Assembly: GCF_001429625.1 (NCBI RefSeq)
Contig: NZ_LMSU01000003.1
Span: forward strand, 357,148 to 421,147
Reading direction: 5' to 3'
DNA: 64,000 nucleotides
DNA from: Nocardioides sp. Soil805
GTDB lineage: Bacteria > Actinomycetota > Actinomycetes > Propionibacteriales > Nocardioidaceae
Within the stretch, counting starts at the first letter, position 1, and each line of letters opens with the position of its first letter. A program made the translations under genes and the position numbers. Of the stretch, positions 7,579 through 15,866 are shown piece after piece. The notes below the pieces were generated by a model. That model saw only the letters and a list, made by a program, of their open reading frames with translations, did no database searches and was not told the DNA's origin.

Positions 7579-8862
7579 GTGACGCACACGCCGCTCTCCG
7601 ACCTGTCCCGCGACGACCTGCTCGCCCTGCGCGACGAGCTGCAGGCGACGTACGACGAGCTGCGCGCGCGCGGCCTCTCGCTCGACCTGACGCGCGGCAA
7701 GCCGTCGTCGGCCCAGCTCGACCTGGCCGAGGAGCTCCTGACCCTCCCGCGCGGCCACCGCGACAGCAGCGGCACCGACGTGCGCAACTACGGCGGGCTG
7801 GCCGGCCTGCCGGAGCTGCGCGAGATGTTCGCCGAGCTGCTGTGGGTCGAGCCGGAGCAGGTCGTGGCCGGCGGCAACTCGAGCCTCACCATGATGCGCG
7901 ACGCGCTGGTCTACCTCATGCTGTTCGGCGGCGTGGACAGCGACCGGCCCTGGAGCAAGGAGGGCGTGGTCAGGTTCATCTGCCCCGTCCCCGGTTACGA
8001 CCGGCACTTCACGCTGCTCGAGTCGCTCGGCATCGAGATGATCACCGTCCCGATGAACGACGACGGCCCGGACGCGGAGGCCGTGGCGCGTCTCGTGGCC
8101 GAGGACCGCTCCATCAAGGGCATGTGGGTGGTGCCGACGTACGCCAACCCGGCCGGCTCCGTGTGCAGCCAGGAGGTCGCCGCCCGGCTGGCCTCGATGG
8201 AGACCGCCGCGCACGACTTCAAGATCTTCTGGGACAACGCGTACGCGCTGCACCACCTCACCGAGGAGGAGGCCAAGAGCGCCGACATCCTCACGCTGGC
8301 CGCGGCGAGCGGGCACCCGCACCGGCCGATCATGTTCGCGTCGACCTCCAAGATCACCTTCGCCGGTGCGGGCGTCGCCTTCCTCGCGGCGTCCGTGGAG
8401 AACGTCGCGTGGTACCTCGGGCACCTCGGCAAGGGCTCCATCGGGCCGGACAAGGTCAACCACCTGCGCCACGTGCAGTTCTTCGGATCCGCGCAGGGCG
8501 TGCGCGACCACATGGTCAAGCACCGCGAGATCATCGCGCCCAAGTTCGCCGAGGTCGACCGGGTGCTCACCGAGCGCCTCGACGGTCGCGGTGTCGCGCA
8601 CTGGAACAAGCCCCGCGGCGGCTACTTCGTCAACCTCGACGTGATGCCCGGGACGGCGTCGCGGGTGGTGGCGCTGGCCAAGGAGGCGGGCATCGCCCTG
8701 ACGCCGGCCGGCTCGTCCTTCCCCCTCGGCCAGGACCCGCACGACGAGAACATCCGTCTCGCGCCGACCATGCCTCCCCTGGAGGAGGTCAGCGAGGCGA
8801 TGGACGGCGTGGCGACCGCCGTGCTCCTCGCCGCGGTGGAGAAGCTCCTCGACCGTGGCTGA
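7579..8862 (+). CDS. PLP-dependent aminotransferase, class I/II fold
   Basis: The product is 427 residues, similar in length and N-terminus (LSLDLTRGKPSSAQLDLAEE) to the large actinobacterial aminotransferase family often annotated as putative alanine or aspartate aminotransferase. The PLP pocket is visible: YANPAGSV, FWDNAYALHHL for the ring-stacking Asp/Tyr region, and the Schiff-base lysine in FASTSKITFAGAGVAF (about residue 258). A C-terminal Arg in ENIRLAPT fits the substrate carboxylate-binding residue. It catalyses amino transfer from an amino acid; the exact substrate is not determined. It overlaps the downstream sulfotransferase by 8 nt. Confidence 0.9.
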   Translation: MTHTPLSDLSRDDLLALRDELQATYDELRARGLSLDLTRGKPSSAQLDLAEELLTLPRGHRDSSGTDVRNYGGLAGLPELREMFAELLWVEPEQVVAGGNSSLTMMRDALVYLMLFGGVDSDRPWSKEGVVRFICPVPGYDRHFTLLESLGIEMITVPMNDDGPDAEAVARLVAEDRSIKGMWVVPTYANPAGSVCSQEVAARLASMETAAHDFKIFWDNAYALHHLTEEEAKSADILTLAAASGHPHRPIMFASTSKITFAGAGVAFLAASVENVAWYLGHLGKGSIGPDKVNHLRHVQFFGSAQGVRDHMVKHREIIAPKFAEVDRVLTERLDGRGVAHWNKPRGGYFVNLDVMPGTASRVVALAKEAGIALTPAGSSFPLGQDPHDENIRLAPTMPPLEEVSEAMDGVATAVLLAAVEKLLDRG

Positions 8863-9727
8863 CGTGGTCGGCGCGGGCTTCCAGCCGTTCACCTTCTCGA
8901 TCGTCGGGGTCCAGAAGGCCGGCACGTCGACCCTGCAGTGGATGCTCAACCAGCATCCCCAGGTGGCGCGCCCACCCCGCAAGGAGATGGGCTGGTTCGA
9001 CGTCGACGAGGCGACCTGGCTGGAGGCCGACCACGCGTCGTACGGCGTGCAGCGGACCTCGCCGCACCAGCGTGCGCTGGGGGACGCGACACCGCGCTAC
9101 CTGTTGATGCCGGGCACCCTGGAGCGGATGCGCGACCGGTTGCCCGACCTGCGGCTGATGGCGGTCTTCCGGGATCCGATCGACCGACTGGTCTCCCAGT
9201 GGGTGATGGTCCGCGAGCGGCAGCCGGACAGGGCGCCGGACTGGCCGGAGATGATCGCGTGGCGACCGCCGTCCTTCCCGACGATCCTGCCCGAGGAGTT
9301 CACCGGGCCGGGCGGGCGGGCCCGTTTCCTGAGGGCGTCGGGGGTCGTGCGCGGCTACTACGGCGGACAGGTCGACCACGGCCTCAGCATCTTCCCCCGC
9401 GAGCAGTGGTTGTTCCTCGACTTCGCCTCCCTGCTGGACGAGCACGCCCGGCACCTGGACCTGGTCACCGACCACCTCGGCATCGACCGGTTCTCCTCCC
9501 ACCCGCCCCTCCGGAGGCTGATGGCCGGTTCGCCGTCCATCACCGGCACGGCGCCCACCGGCGCGGACCTGATGGCGCTGGCGCGGGCGCTCGAGCCGGA
9601 GCTCGCGCAGTACGTCGCGCTCACCGGGCTCCCGGTCGAGCACTGGACCACCGAGCGGCTCCTGCGCGGTGACCTCGACGCCGACGAGCAGGCCGCGGCG
9701 TACGCCCGCAAGGCCGGCCTGGCCTGA
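8855..9727 (+). CDS. Sulfotransferase-family protein
   Basis: The product is 290 residues. The 5'-phosphosulfate-binding loop is VGVQKAGTSTLQWML (about 16-30) and the 3'-phosphate-binding segment is VFRDPIDRLVSQW (about 103-115), the two diagnostic PAPS-binding motifs. It would transfer sulfate from PAPS to a hydroxyl or amine acceptor, possibly a lipid or glycan; the acceptor is unknown. The GTG start overlaps the aminotransferase end by 8 nt, so the two are probably co-translated, although no metabolic link is obvious. Confidence 0.88.
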   Translation: MADVVGAGFQPFTFSIVGVQKAGTSTLQWMLNQHPQVARPPRKEMGWFDVDEATWLEADHASYGVQRTSPHQRALGDATPRYLLMPGTLERMRDRLPDLRLMAVFRDPIDRLVSQWVMVRERQPDRAPDWPEMIAWRPPSFPTILPEEFTGPGGRARFLRASGVVRGYYGGQVDHGLSIFPREQWLFLDFASLLDEHARHLDLVTDHLGIDRFSSHPPLRRLMAGSPSITGTAPTGADLMALARALEPELAQYVALTGLPVEHWTTERLLRGDLDADEQAAAYARKAGLA

Positions 9728-9804
9728 CGGACGGCGCGGGGGAGCGGGCGCCGGGTGCGCCCGACGTACGCTCTGGCACATCTGAGGACGGGGAGGACAC
9801 ACAG

Positions 9805-10395
9805 GTGACCGTTCGGGTCGGACTGACCGGGGGCGTGGCCTCCGGCAAGAGCACCGTCTCGGCGATCCTCGCCGAGCTCGGGGCCGTCGTGATCGACGCG
9901 GACGTGCTCGCCCGCGAGGTGGTGGCGCGGGGCACGCCCGGGCTCGACGCGGTCGTGGCGGAGTTCGGCCCGTCGCTGCTGACGCCGGAGGGCGACCTCG
10001 ACCGGCCGGCGATGGGACGCCTGGTCTTCGCCGACGAGTCGGCCCGCAAGCGGCTCGAGGCGATCATCCACCCCCTGGTGATCGAGCGGATGGCGGCGCT
10101 GGAGGCTGCCGCCGTTGACGACGACGTGGTCGTCCACGACATCCCGCTGCTGGCCGAGGGCGGTCGCGCCGACACCTTCGACGCCGTGGTCGTGGTCGAC
10201 GCCCCGCGCGACCTGCAGGTCCAGCGGATGCTGTCCGAGCGCGGCTGGACGCGCGAGGACGCCGAGTCGCGGATCGCCGCCCAGGCCACGCGCGAGGAGC
10301 GCCGCGCGATCGCCACCCACGTGATCGACAACAACGGCTCCCTCGAGGAGCTGCGGGCCCGCGTCGAAGCGGTCCTCGACGAGCTCCGCGGGTAG
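9805..10395 (+). CDS. coaE: Dephospho-CoA kinase
   Basis: The product is 196 residues, the single-domain length. The P-loop GLTGGVASGKSTV lies at residues 5-17, followed by the CoA-binding region VIDADVLAREVV, the conserved VIHDIPLLAE-like segment (VVHDIPLLAEGG) and the LID motif RMLSERGWTREDAESRIAAQ. It phosphorylates the ribose 3'-OH of dephospho-CoA in the last step of CoA synthesis. The GTG start has GGGGAGGA upstream, and a -10-like TACGCT sits about 35 nt before it. It is followed after 10 nt by the GH3 lipoprotein gene. Confidence 0.96.
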   Translation: MTVRVGLTGGVASGKSTVSAILAELGAVVIDADVLAREVVARGTPGLDAVVAEFGPSLLTPEGDLDRPAMGRLVFADESARKRLEAIIHPLVIERMAALEAAAVDDDVVVHDIPLLAEGGRADTFDAVVVVDAPRDLQVQRMLSERGWTREDAESRIAAQATREERRAIATHVIDNNGSLEELRARVEAVLDELRG

Positions 10396-10398
10396 CCT
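10393..10398 (+). promoter_or_regulatory. -10-like TAGCCT inside the coaE stop, leaderless start of the GH3 gene
   Basis: TAGCCT includes the coaE TAG stop codon and ends 7 nt before the GTG at 10406, with no Shine-Dalgarno between. Confidence 0.45.
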
Positions 10399-10405
10399 GC
10401 GGGCC

Positions 10406-11713
10406 GTGCGACTGCCTCTCCTGACCACCGCCACCGCCCTCACCGCGGGGGTGCTGCTGATCGGTGGGTGCGCGTCCGCGCCGGAGCCTGCGGGCGACCC
10501 GGCGAGCAGCAGTCCGTCCCCGGAGGCAGTGTCCCCGTCCGCGGAGTCCCCGGCAGCGGAGACGACCGACCCGGACGCGCCCCTGGGCTGGGGGCCGACC
10601 GTCGGCGAGCTGGAGGAGGCGCAGGCGCTGGTCGCCGGCTGGTCCTCCGAGCAGCTCGCCGGCCAGGTGATCGTCGGTCGCTACCTGGGCACCGACCCCG
10701 CCGCCGTCGCCGCGATGGTGCGCGAGCACCACCTCGCCGGGGTCTCGGTCACCAACGGCAACGTCGTCGACGAGGCCCAGGTTCGCGCGACGACGGCCGC
10801 GGTGAGCGAGGCGGTGGCTGCCGACGGCCGCGACTTCCCGGCCGTCATCGGGGTCGACCAGGAGGGCGGCTACGTCTCCCACCTGCGCGGCATCGCCACC
10901 GAGTTCCCGGCCTTCGACGCCGCCGGAGCGGCGATCGCCGCCGACGGCACGACGGGTCGCGAGGCCGTGCGCCAGGCGGCGTACGCCACCGGCATGGAGG
11001 TCCGCGACCTGGGCTTCACCTGGGTCTTCGCTCCCGTCGCCGACGTGACCATCGGCGCGGCGGACCCGACGATCGGCACCCGGTCCGCGAGCGAGGACCC
11101 CGCGATCGCCGCCAAGGCGACGGCCACCGCCGTCCGGGGCTACGACGCCGCCGGTGTGGTCTCGACGATCAAGCACTTCCCGGGCCACGGGGCCGCCACC
11201 AGCGACAGCCACGACACGCTGCCGGTGCTCGACTCCTCGCTGCAGGAGATCCGGTCGCACGACCTGCCGCCGTTCGAGGCCGCCATCGCCAGCCACGCCC
11301 CGGCGGTGATGATGAGCCACCTCGACCTCACGGCCATCGCACCGGGGGTCCCGGCGTCGCTCGCCCCGGAGGTCTACGACCTGTTGCGCGACGACCTGGG
11401 CTTCGAGGGGGTCACGATCACCGACTCGCTGGGGATGGGCGCCGTGGCGGCGAGCTGGAAGCCGGCCGTGGCGGCCCTCAACGCGGGCGCCGACCTGCTG
11501 CTGATGCCGGTCGACACCGTCGAGACGCACCGGGTGCTCACCCGGGCCATCGACGACGGTGACGTGACCCGCAAGCGCGCCGAGGAGGCCGCCTCGCGGG
11601 TGGTCGCCCTGCAGATGTGGCAGCAGCGCGTGGCCGAGGCGACGCCCGTGCCGGCCGACGTCACGACGCTGGCCGGCGAGGCGGCCGCCGCGCTCACCTC
11701 CGCGGCGTACTGA
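10406..11713 (+). CDS. Glycoside hydrolase family 3 lipoprotein (beta-N-acetylhexosaminidase-like)
   Basis: The product is 435 residues. The signal peptide ends in a lipobox, LIGGC, with the lipidated Cys at about residue 23, followed by a Ser/Pro/Glu-rich linker to about 60. The GH3 N-terminal barrel has the family's KHFPGHGAATSDSHDTLP motif (about 254-271) and the nucleophile Asp in TDSLGMGAV (about 341). Together these are the NagZ signature. Anchored outside the membrane, it probably cleaves GlcNAc from peptidoglycan fragments during wall recycling. It lies directly after coaE and ends at a strong hairpin. Confidence 0.9.
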   Translation: MRLPLLTTATALTAGVLLIGGCASAPEPAGDPASSSPSPEAVSPSAESPAAETTDPDAPLGWGPTVGELEEAQALVAGWSSEQLAGQVIVGRYLGTDPAAVAAMVREHHLAGVSVTNGNVVDEAQVRATTAAVSEAVAADGRDFPAVIGVDQEGGYVSHLRGIATEFPAFDAAGAAIAADGTTGREAVRQAAYATGMEVRDLGFTWVFAPVADVTIGAADPTIGTRSASEDPAIAAKATATAVRGYDAAGVVSTIKHFPGHGAATSDSHDTLPVLDSSLQEIRSHDLPPFEAAIASHAPAVMMSHLDLTAIAPGVPASLAPEVYDLLRDDLGFEGVTITDSLGMGAVAASWKPAVAALNAGADLLLMPVDTVETHRVLTRAIDDGDVTRKRAEEAASRVVALQMWQQRVAEATPVPADVTTLAGEAAAALTSAAY

Positions 11714-11717
11714 CGAC

Positions 11718-11751
11718 GAGACCCGCCCCGACGGGTGTCGGGGCGGGTCTC
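11718..11751. terminator. Bidirectional hairpin terminator
   Basis: A perfect 15-bp stem (GAGACCCGCCCCGAC at 11718-11732 with its complement at 11737-11751) and a 4-nt loop lie between the convergent GH3 and sigma factor genes. Confidence 0.85.
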
Positions 11752-11773
11752 GGGGCCGTGCGTGGCCGGTGGC

Positions 11774-12760
11774 TCAGGCGGCCGTGCCGGTAGCGAGGTC
11801 GGGGTCACCGATGCGACGCAGCTTCTGCAGCGCCTCCCGCTCGAGCTGGCGGACCCGCTCGGCCGAGATGCCGTGCTTGGCGCCGATGTCGGCCAGCTTG
11901 TGCTGGCGGCCGTCGGTGAGCCCGTAGCGCGCCCGGATGATGTCGGCGGCCCGCTCGTCGAGGTGGGCGACGAGGTCCTCGAGCCGCTGTCGCGCCTCGA
12001 CGTCGAGGAACTCCAGGTCGGGTCCCGGGGCGGTCTCCTGGGCCATCAGGTCACCCAGGGACGTGTCGCCGTCCTCGTCCACCGGGGTGTCGAGGGAGAC
12101 GTGGTCGCGACCCCACGACATGAGGTCGAGGACCCGGTCGATCTCCATGCCGAGCTCCTGGGCGATCTCCTGCGGCTCAGGGGCGCGGCCGAGCTGGCGC
12201 TCGAGGGTGCGACGGGCGCCGCTCACCTGGTTGAGCTCCTCGACCACGTGCACCGGCAGCCGTACGACGCGGGCCTGCTGCGCGATGCCGCGGGTGATGG
12301 CCTGGCGGACCCACCAGGTGGCGTAGGTCGAGAACTTGTACCCCTTGGTGTAGTCGAACTTCTCCACGGCGCGGATCAGGCCGGTGTTGCCCTCCTGGAT
12401 GAGGTCGAGCATGGGCATCTGCGAGCGGCCGTACTTGCGGGCGATGGAGACGACGAGGCGCAGGTTGGCGGAGATGAACTGGTCGATGGCCCGCCGACCC
12501 TCCTCGGCCAGCCACTCCAGCTCCTCCTGGTTGGCGCTCATGGGGGCGCCCCCCTTGCGACGGCCGACACGGCCCTCCTCGAGGAGCTTCTCGGCCAGCA
12601 GGCCGGCCTCGATGGTCTTGGAGAGCTCGACCTCCATGGCGGCGTCGAGAAGGGGAGTGCGGGCGATCTCGTCGAGGTAGAGGCCGACGCTGTCGCGTCC
12701 CTCGATCTCACGCGTGGTGCTCGTGCGGGTGCTCCGTGCGGTGCTCTGTGCGGTGCTCAT
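11774..12760 (-). CDS. sigB: Secondary sigma-70 factor, SigB/Hrd type
   Basis: The product is 328 residues and lacks the long N-terminal region 1.1 of the primary factor. Region 1.2 is DSVGLYLDEIARTPLL, region 2 carries [31 protein letters not shown] and [20 protein letters not shown], and region 4 ends with GISAERVRQLEREALQKLR. All core and promoter-binding regions are complete. It probably directs general stress or stationary-phase genes, as SigB does in mycobacteria and corynebacteria. The ATG at 12760 has GGAGGAGGAG upstream. A GGAAT-N18-GTT promoter lies about 50 nt before the start, indicating control by a SigR/SigH-type ECF factor. Confidence 0.92.
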   Translation of the reverse strand: MSTAQSTARSTRTSTTREIEGRDSVGLYLDEIARTPLLDAAMEVELSKTIEAGLLAEKLLEEGRVGRRKGGAPMSANQEELEWLAEEGRRAIDQFISANLRLVVSIARKYGRSQMPMLDLIQEGNTGLIRAVEKFDYTKGYKFSTYATWWVRQAITRGIAQQARVVRLPVHVVEELNQVSGARRTLERQLGRAPEPQEIAQELGMEIDRVLDLMSWGRDHVSLDTPVDEDGDTSLGDLMAQETAPGPDLEFLDVEARQRLEDLVAHLDERAADIIRARYGLTDGRQHKLADIGAKHGISAERVRQLEREALQKLRRIGDPDLATGTAA

Positions 12761-12811
12761 CGTCGTCTCCTCCTCCGTGGCGGTGCGCCGATACCTCGCC
12801 ACGTCTTCTCC

Positions 12812-12837
12812 AACGGCTTCCACGGTCAAGAGATTCC
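12812..12837 (-). promoter_or_regulatory. SigR/SigH-type ECF promoter of sigB
   Basis: On the minus strand GGAAT (12837-12833) is followed by exactly 18 nt and then GTT (12814-12812). GGAAT-N18-GTT is the published consensus for the thiol-stress sigma factors SigR (Streptomyces) and SigH (mycobacteria, corynebacteria). A start site near 12805 would give a leader of about 45 nt containing the ribosome site. Confidence 0.65.
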
Positions 12838-12886
12838 CCACCTCGACTGCTCGGCCCTTCACCTGACTCGACGTCCCGACCACTGC

Positions 12887-12912
12887 GAGAGTTGCCTCCC
12901 TCGGCAACTCTC
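12887..12912. repeat. Inverted repeat upstream of the sigB promoter
   Basis: GAGAGTTGCC at 12887-12896 is perfectly complementary to GGCAACTCTC at 12903-12912 with a 6-nt gap. It lies about 50 bp upstream of the -35 element, a reasonable place for an activator or repressor site. Confidence 0.45.
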
Positions 12913-12981
12913 AGGGACTTCTCAGGGGTGCTTCGGAGACGCGGCGCCACGGGATTGGACGATCCGGGTACCGGTCCGTCC

Positions 12982-13064
12982 TCCACAGGCTGGTCCACAG
13001 GTGTGTGGACAACCCGTCCGCCGCTGTGGACCACCGGCCCGCGCCTGTGGACGCGCCTGTGGGA
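12982..13064. repeat. Cluster of DnaA-box-like TCCACAGG / CCTGTGGA repeats
   Basis: Six copies of the TCCACA or TGTGGA core occur in about 80 bp, on both strands, at about 12982, 12994, 13004, 13025, 13046 and 13058. The one at 13004-13012 is a perfect TTGTCCACA on the minus strand, the actinobacterial DnaA box consensus. No replication gene is nearby, so this is not oriC; it may be a DnaA-titrating or DnaA-regulated site. Confidence 0.4.
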
Positions 13065-13124
13065 CCACGGGAATGTGGGGTCGACCCCTTGCGCCGGCGC
13101 GCTCGGCGGACATAGAACTCTCCT

Positions 13125-13148
13125 ACCGGCGCCGCGTGCGGCGCCGGT
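13125..13148. repeat. 11-bp perfect inverted repeat
   Basis: ACCGGCGCCGC at 13125-13135 pairs with GCGGCGCCGGT at 13138-13148 across a 2-nt gap. It may be a terminator for dinB, which ends about 220 bp away, or a protein-binding site. Confidence 0.35.
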
Positions 13149-13368
13149 GATCGGACAGGCAGAAGGATCCGTACGGCGAGCGTGCTTGCCGCGGGGACCC
13201 GGTGACGGGGGCCTCGGGACCCGACTGGCGTCCAGGTCGACCGGACGTCACCCAGCCGGTCACTCCGAGGGGCTCCAGGCGCTCATACCGGCTGGGGCCT
13301 CTCACCTTTTCCCGAGGCGCGCCGGCACGTCCGGCTCGCTGGTCGCGAGCTCCGCGCGAGGTGGACCC
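13149..13368. other. Intergenic stretch without a recognisable gene
   Basis: The 608-bp gap between the sigB start and the dinB end is the largest without an obvious gene apart from the repeat region near 60 kb. The sigB side holds the promoter and repeats described separately. In this remaining part I see no convincing ORF, RNA gene or hairpin. Confidence 0.5.
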
Positions 13369-14673
13369 TCAGTCCTCGGCGGGCGCGACGGCCGGCGACA
13401 GGGCCGGGTCGTCGACGGCGTACGACCGGACGGGTCCGGGTGGGGTCTCGGCGGTCTCGAAGCGCACCGTGACCACGCCCCGCCCCGACCCCCACACCCA
13501 GCCCGCGCCCATCTCCTCGTGCACGACGTCCATCCCGGGGGAGAAGTGGCGGACCGTAGGCGTCGCGTCCGGGACCACGACCTCCTCGGGCTCGGGCTCC
13601 GTCTCGCCGAAGAGGTCCTCCTGGATCCAGTCGGCCAGCCCGGAGACCCCGACGCCGAGCAGTCGCACGCCGCCTGAGGTGTCGAGGTCGGCCAGCAGGG
13701 ACCGGGCGAGCCGCGCGATGGTGGGTGCGCTGTCCGTGGGGCTGGGCAACGTCGAGGACCGGCTCAGGGTGGTGAAGTCGTGCAGCCGCACCTTGATCGT
13801 CACCGTGCGTCCCGACAGGCCGTGCTTGCGCAGGCGCGTGCCGACCTGCACCGCCTGCCGGGTCAGCAGCGACTCCATCAGGCTGCGGTCGGTCAGGTCC
13901 GTGTCGTAGGTGCCCTCGCTGCTGACCGACTTGGTCTCCCGGTCGGCGACCACCGGGCGGTCGTCCTCGGCACGTGCCAGCCGGTGCAGGCCGTGTCCGT
14001 GCGCCCTGCCGAGCAGGCGCACCATCTCCTCCTCGTCGACGGCCTCGAGGTCGGCCACCGTGTGGAGCCCGGCCCGCCGGAGCCGTTCGGCGGTGGCCGG
14101 GCCGACACCGGGGATCACGGTGACCTTCATCGGGCGCAGCAGCTCGCGCTCGGTGCCGGGCGGGACCACGGTCAGCCCGTCGGGCTTGTCGAGCTCGCTG
14201 GCCACCTTGGCGATGAACTTGGAGGTGCCGATGCCGACGGTCCCGGTGAGCCCCCCGGTCACCTCGCGCACCCGGGCCCGCAGCTCGTGGCCGAAGGCCG
14301 TCACCGTCTCCACCTCGAGGTCCGGCAGGTCGGCGCGCTCGAGGTCGACGAACGCCTCGTCGAGCGACAGCGGCTCGACCAGGGGGGAGGCGGCACGGAG
14401 CACCTCCATGACGCGGGCACTCGTCTGCCGGTAGGCGTGGAAGCGCCCCGACAGGAACGCCGCGTGCGGGCACCGGGCGCGCGCCTCGCGCCCGGACATG
14501 GCCGACCGGACGCCGTACACCCGGGCCTCGTACGACGCGGTCGCGACGACCCCGCGACCGCCGGTGCCGCCGACGATGACCGGTTTGCCGCGCAGCGAGG
14601 GCTTGTCGCGCTGCTCCACGGCCGCGAAGAACGCGTCCATGTCGAGGTGCAGGACCGAGGCGGTACGACGCAT
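13369..14673 (-). CDS. dinB: DNA polymerase IV (Y-family translesion polymerase)
   Basis: The product is 434 residues. The palm has the catalytic motifs VLHLDMDAFFAAVEQRD (about 7-23) and PLSLDEAFVDLE (about 101-112), with YEARVYGVRSAMSGREA between. Helix-hairpin-helix thumb sequences (VIPGVGPATAERLRRAGL) and the little-finger domain follow. The C-terminal 80 residues form an extra acidic extension beyond the usual length of about 350. It copies damaged DNA with low fidelity. No LexA-type TCGAAC-N4-GTTCGA box is seen in the 159-bp upstream gap, so SOS control is not supported here. Confidence 0.93.
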   Translation of the reverse strand: MRRTASVLHLDMDAFFAAVEQRDKPSLRGKPVIVGGTGGRGVVATASYEARVYGVRSAMSGREARARCPHAAFLSGRFHAYRQTSARVMEVLRAASPLVEPLSLDEAFVDLERADLPDLEVETVTAFGHELRARVREVTGGLTGTVGIGTSKFIAKVASELDKPDGLTVVPPGTERELLRPMKVTVIPGVGPATAERLRRAGLHTVADLEAVDEEEMVRLLGRAHGHGLHRLARAEDDRPVVADRETKSVSSEGTYDTDLTDRSLMESLLTRQAVQVGTRLRKHGLSGRTVTIKVRLHDFTTLSRSSTLPSPTDSAPTIARLARSLLADLDTSGGVRLLGVGVSGLADWIQEDLFGETEPEPEEVVVPDATPTVRHFSPGMDVVHEEMGAGWVWGSGRGVVTVRFETAETPPGPVRSYAVDDPALSPAVAPAED

Positions 14674-14832
14674 CAGGCGTGCGGGTCGCCCGGGAGGGGG
14701 TCGGCCCCGCTGCTGGTCACACCGTCATTGTCGCAGGCCACCTGTCGTCCACAGGGGCCAGCCGGGGGCGCGTCGTCCACAGTCCGACGATGCGCAGGTG
14801 GGAGCGTCGGCGCGGCCGGGGACGGTCCCTTC

Positions 14833-15789
14833 ATGACTCCCACACCCACACCCATCCCGCTGGTCGCCCGGACGCCCGAGGACATCGTGGCCTTCGTGCC
14901 GATCGCCCTCGGCTTCGCGCCCGAGACGTCGGTGGCGATGCTGACGTTCGGCGAGCAGCCGTCCTTCCACGCGCGCGTCGACCTGCCCGACGACGCCGGC
15001 GACGTCGACGATGTCGTCGACGCGCTGCTGCGCCCCAGCCTCCGGCACCGCGTCCGCCAGGTGATCTTCGTGGTCTACGACGACGACACGCTCGTGGCCG
15101 ACGAGTGCGCCTGGTCGTTGCACGAGGCGTTCACCGAGCGCGGCATCGAGGTGATCGACGTGCTGCGGGTGCACGACTGCCGCTGGTTCGCCGTGCTGCC
15201 CGGCCGCACGCCCGAGGCCTACCGCGGTGTCCCGTTCGACCCGGGGGCCCACCCGTTCACCGCTCGGGCGGTCTTCGACGGCCGGGTGACCCACGGATCG
15301 CGCGCCGAGCTGAGGGCCACCCTGGACCCCGTCGAGGACGCGGTCACCGAGTCCGCCGCCTTCCTGGCGACGGACCCGCAGCCCCTCCCCGCCCGCGAGG
15401 TGCGGGCGGTCGTGCACCGGCACACCCGGGAGCCCGGTCCGTGCCCCGTCGAGGTCCTCGTGCCGCTGGCGCTGGCCCTGCGGGAGCCCGCGTCCCGGGA
15501 CGAGGCCTGGTGCGGGCTGACCAGACCGGTGGCCCGCGCGCACGTCGAGCTGTGGAGCGACGTCGTCCGCCGGGTCCCCGACGAGATCGTGGCCGGACCG
15601 GCTGCCGTGCTGGCCGTCGCCGCGTGGCTCGCCGGCGACGGCGCCCTCGCGTGGTGCGCCGTCGAGCGGTGCCGGGCCGTGGCGCCGGACCACTCCTTGG
15701 CCCGGCTGGTCGCCGACCTGCTGGACGACGCGTGCTCACCTGACCTGTGGGAGCCCCTCCGGGCGTCCTTCGACCGTGGGGCGGCCTGA
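14833..15789 (+). CDS. DUF4192 protein
   Basis: The product is 318 residues starting MTPTPTPIPLVARTPEDIVA, the usual N-terminus of DUF4192 proteins, which are widespread in actinobacteria and have no known function. The first 130 residues (IALGFAPETSVAMLTF, VIFVVYDDDTLVADE) look like an alpha/beta domain; the second half is Ala/Arg/Val-rich and helical. No membrane helix or catalytic motif is recognisable. It is divergent from dinB across 159 bp that contain two further TCGTCCACAG sequences (about 14747 and 14774). Confidence 0.85.
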   Translation: MTPTPTPIPLVARTPEDIVAFVPIALGFAPETSVAMLTFGEQPSFHARVDLPDDAGDVDDVVDALLRPSLRHRVRQVIFVVYDDDTLVADECAWSLHEAFTERGIEVIDVLRVHDCRWFAVLPGRTPEAYRGVPFDPGAHPFTARAVFDGRVTHGSRAELRATLDPVEDAVTESAAFLATDPQPLPAREVRAVVHRHTREPGPCPVEVLVPLALALREPASRDEAWCGLTRPVARAHVELWSDVVRRVPDEIVAGPAAVLAVAAWLAGDGALAWCAVERCRAVAPDHSLARLVADLLDDACSPDLWEPLRASFDRGAA

Positions 15790-15854
15790 GGGCGGGGGAA
15801 ATCCCGGTCCATCCCACGGGGGGTGACGCCTGTCCCCGGGGGTGCCCGCGTGGC

Positions 15855-15860
15855 TAGGGT
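15855..15860 (+). promoter_or_regulatory. -10-like TAGGGT, leaderless start of the GCS2 gene
   Basis: TAGGGT is followed by 6 nt and the ATG at 15867, with no ribosome site between. Confidence 0.5.
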
Positions 15861-15866
15861 CCTCGC

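Noticed and set aside
12982-13064. Chromosomal replication origin
   Set aside because: DnaA-like boxes cluster here, but dnaA, dnaN, recF and gyrase housekeeping genes are absent and there is no AT-rich unwinding region.
12736-13677. 313-aa plus-strand ORF across the sigB-dinB gap
   Set aside because: It overlaps the sigB start, its promoter and the dinB end on the other strand, has biased composition, and no ribosome site.
14674-14832. SOS box for dinB
   Set aside because: No TCGAAC or GTTCGA half-sites were found in the gap upstream of dinB.
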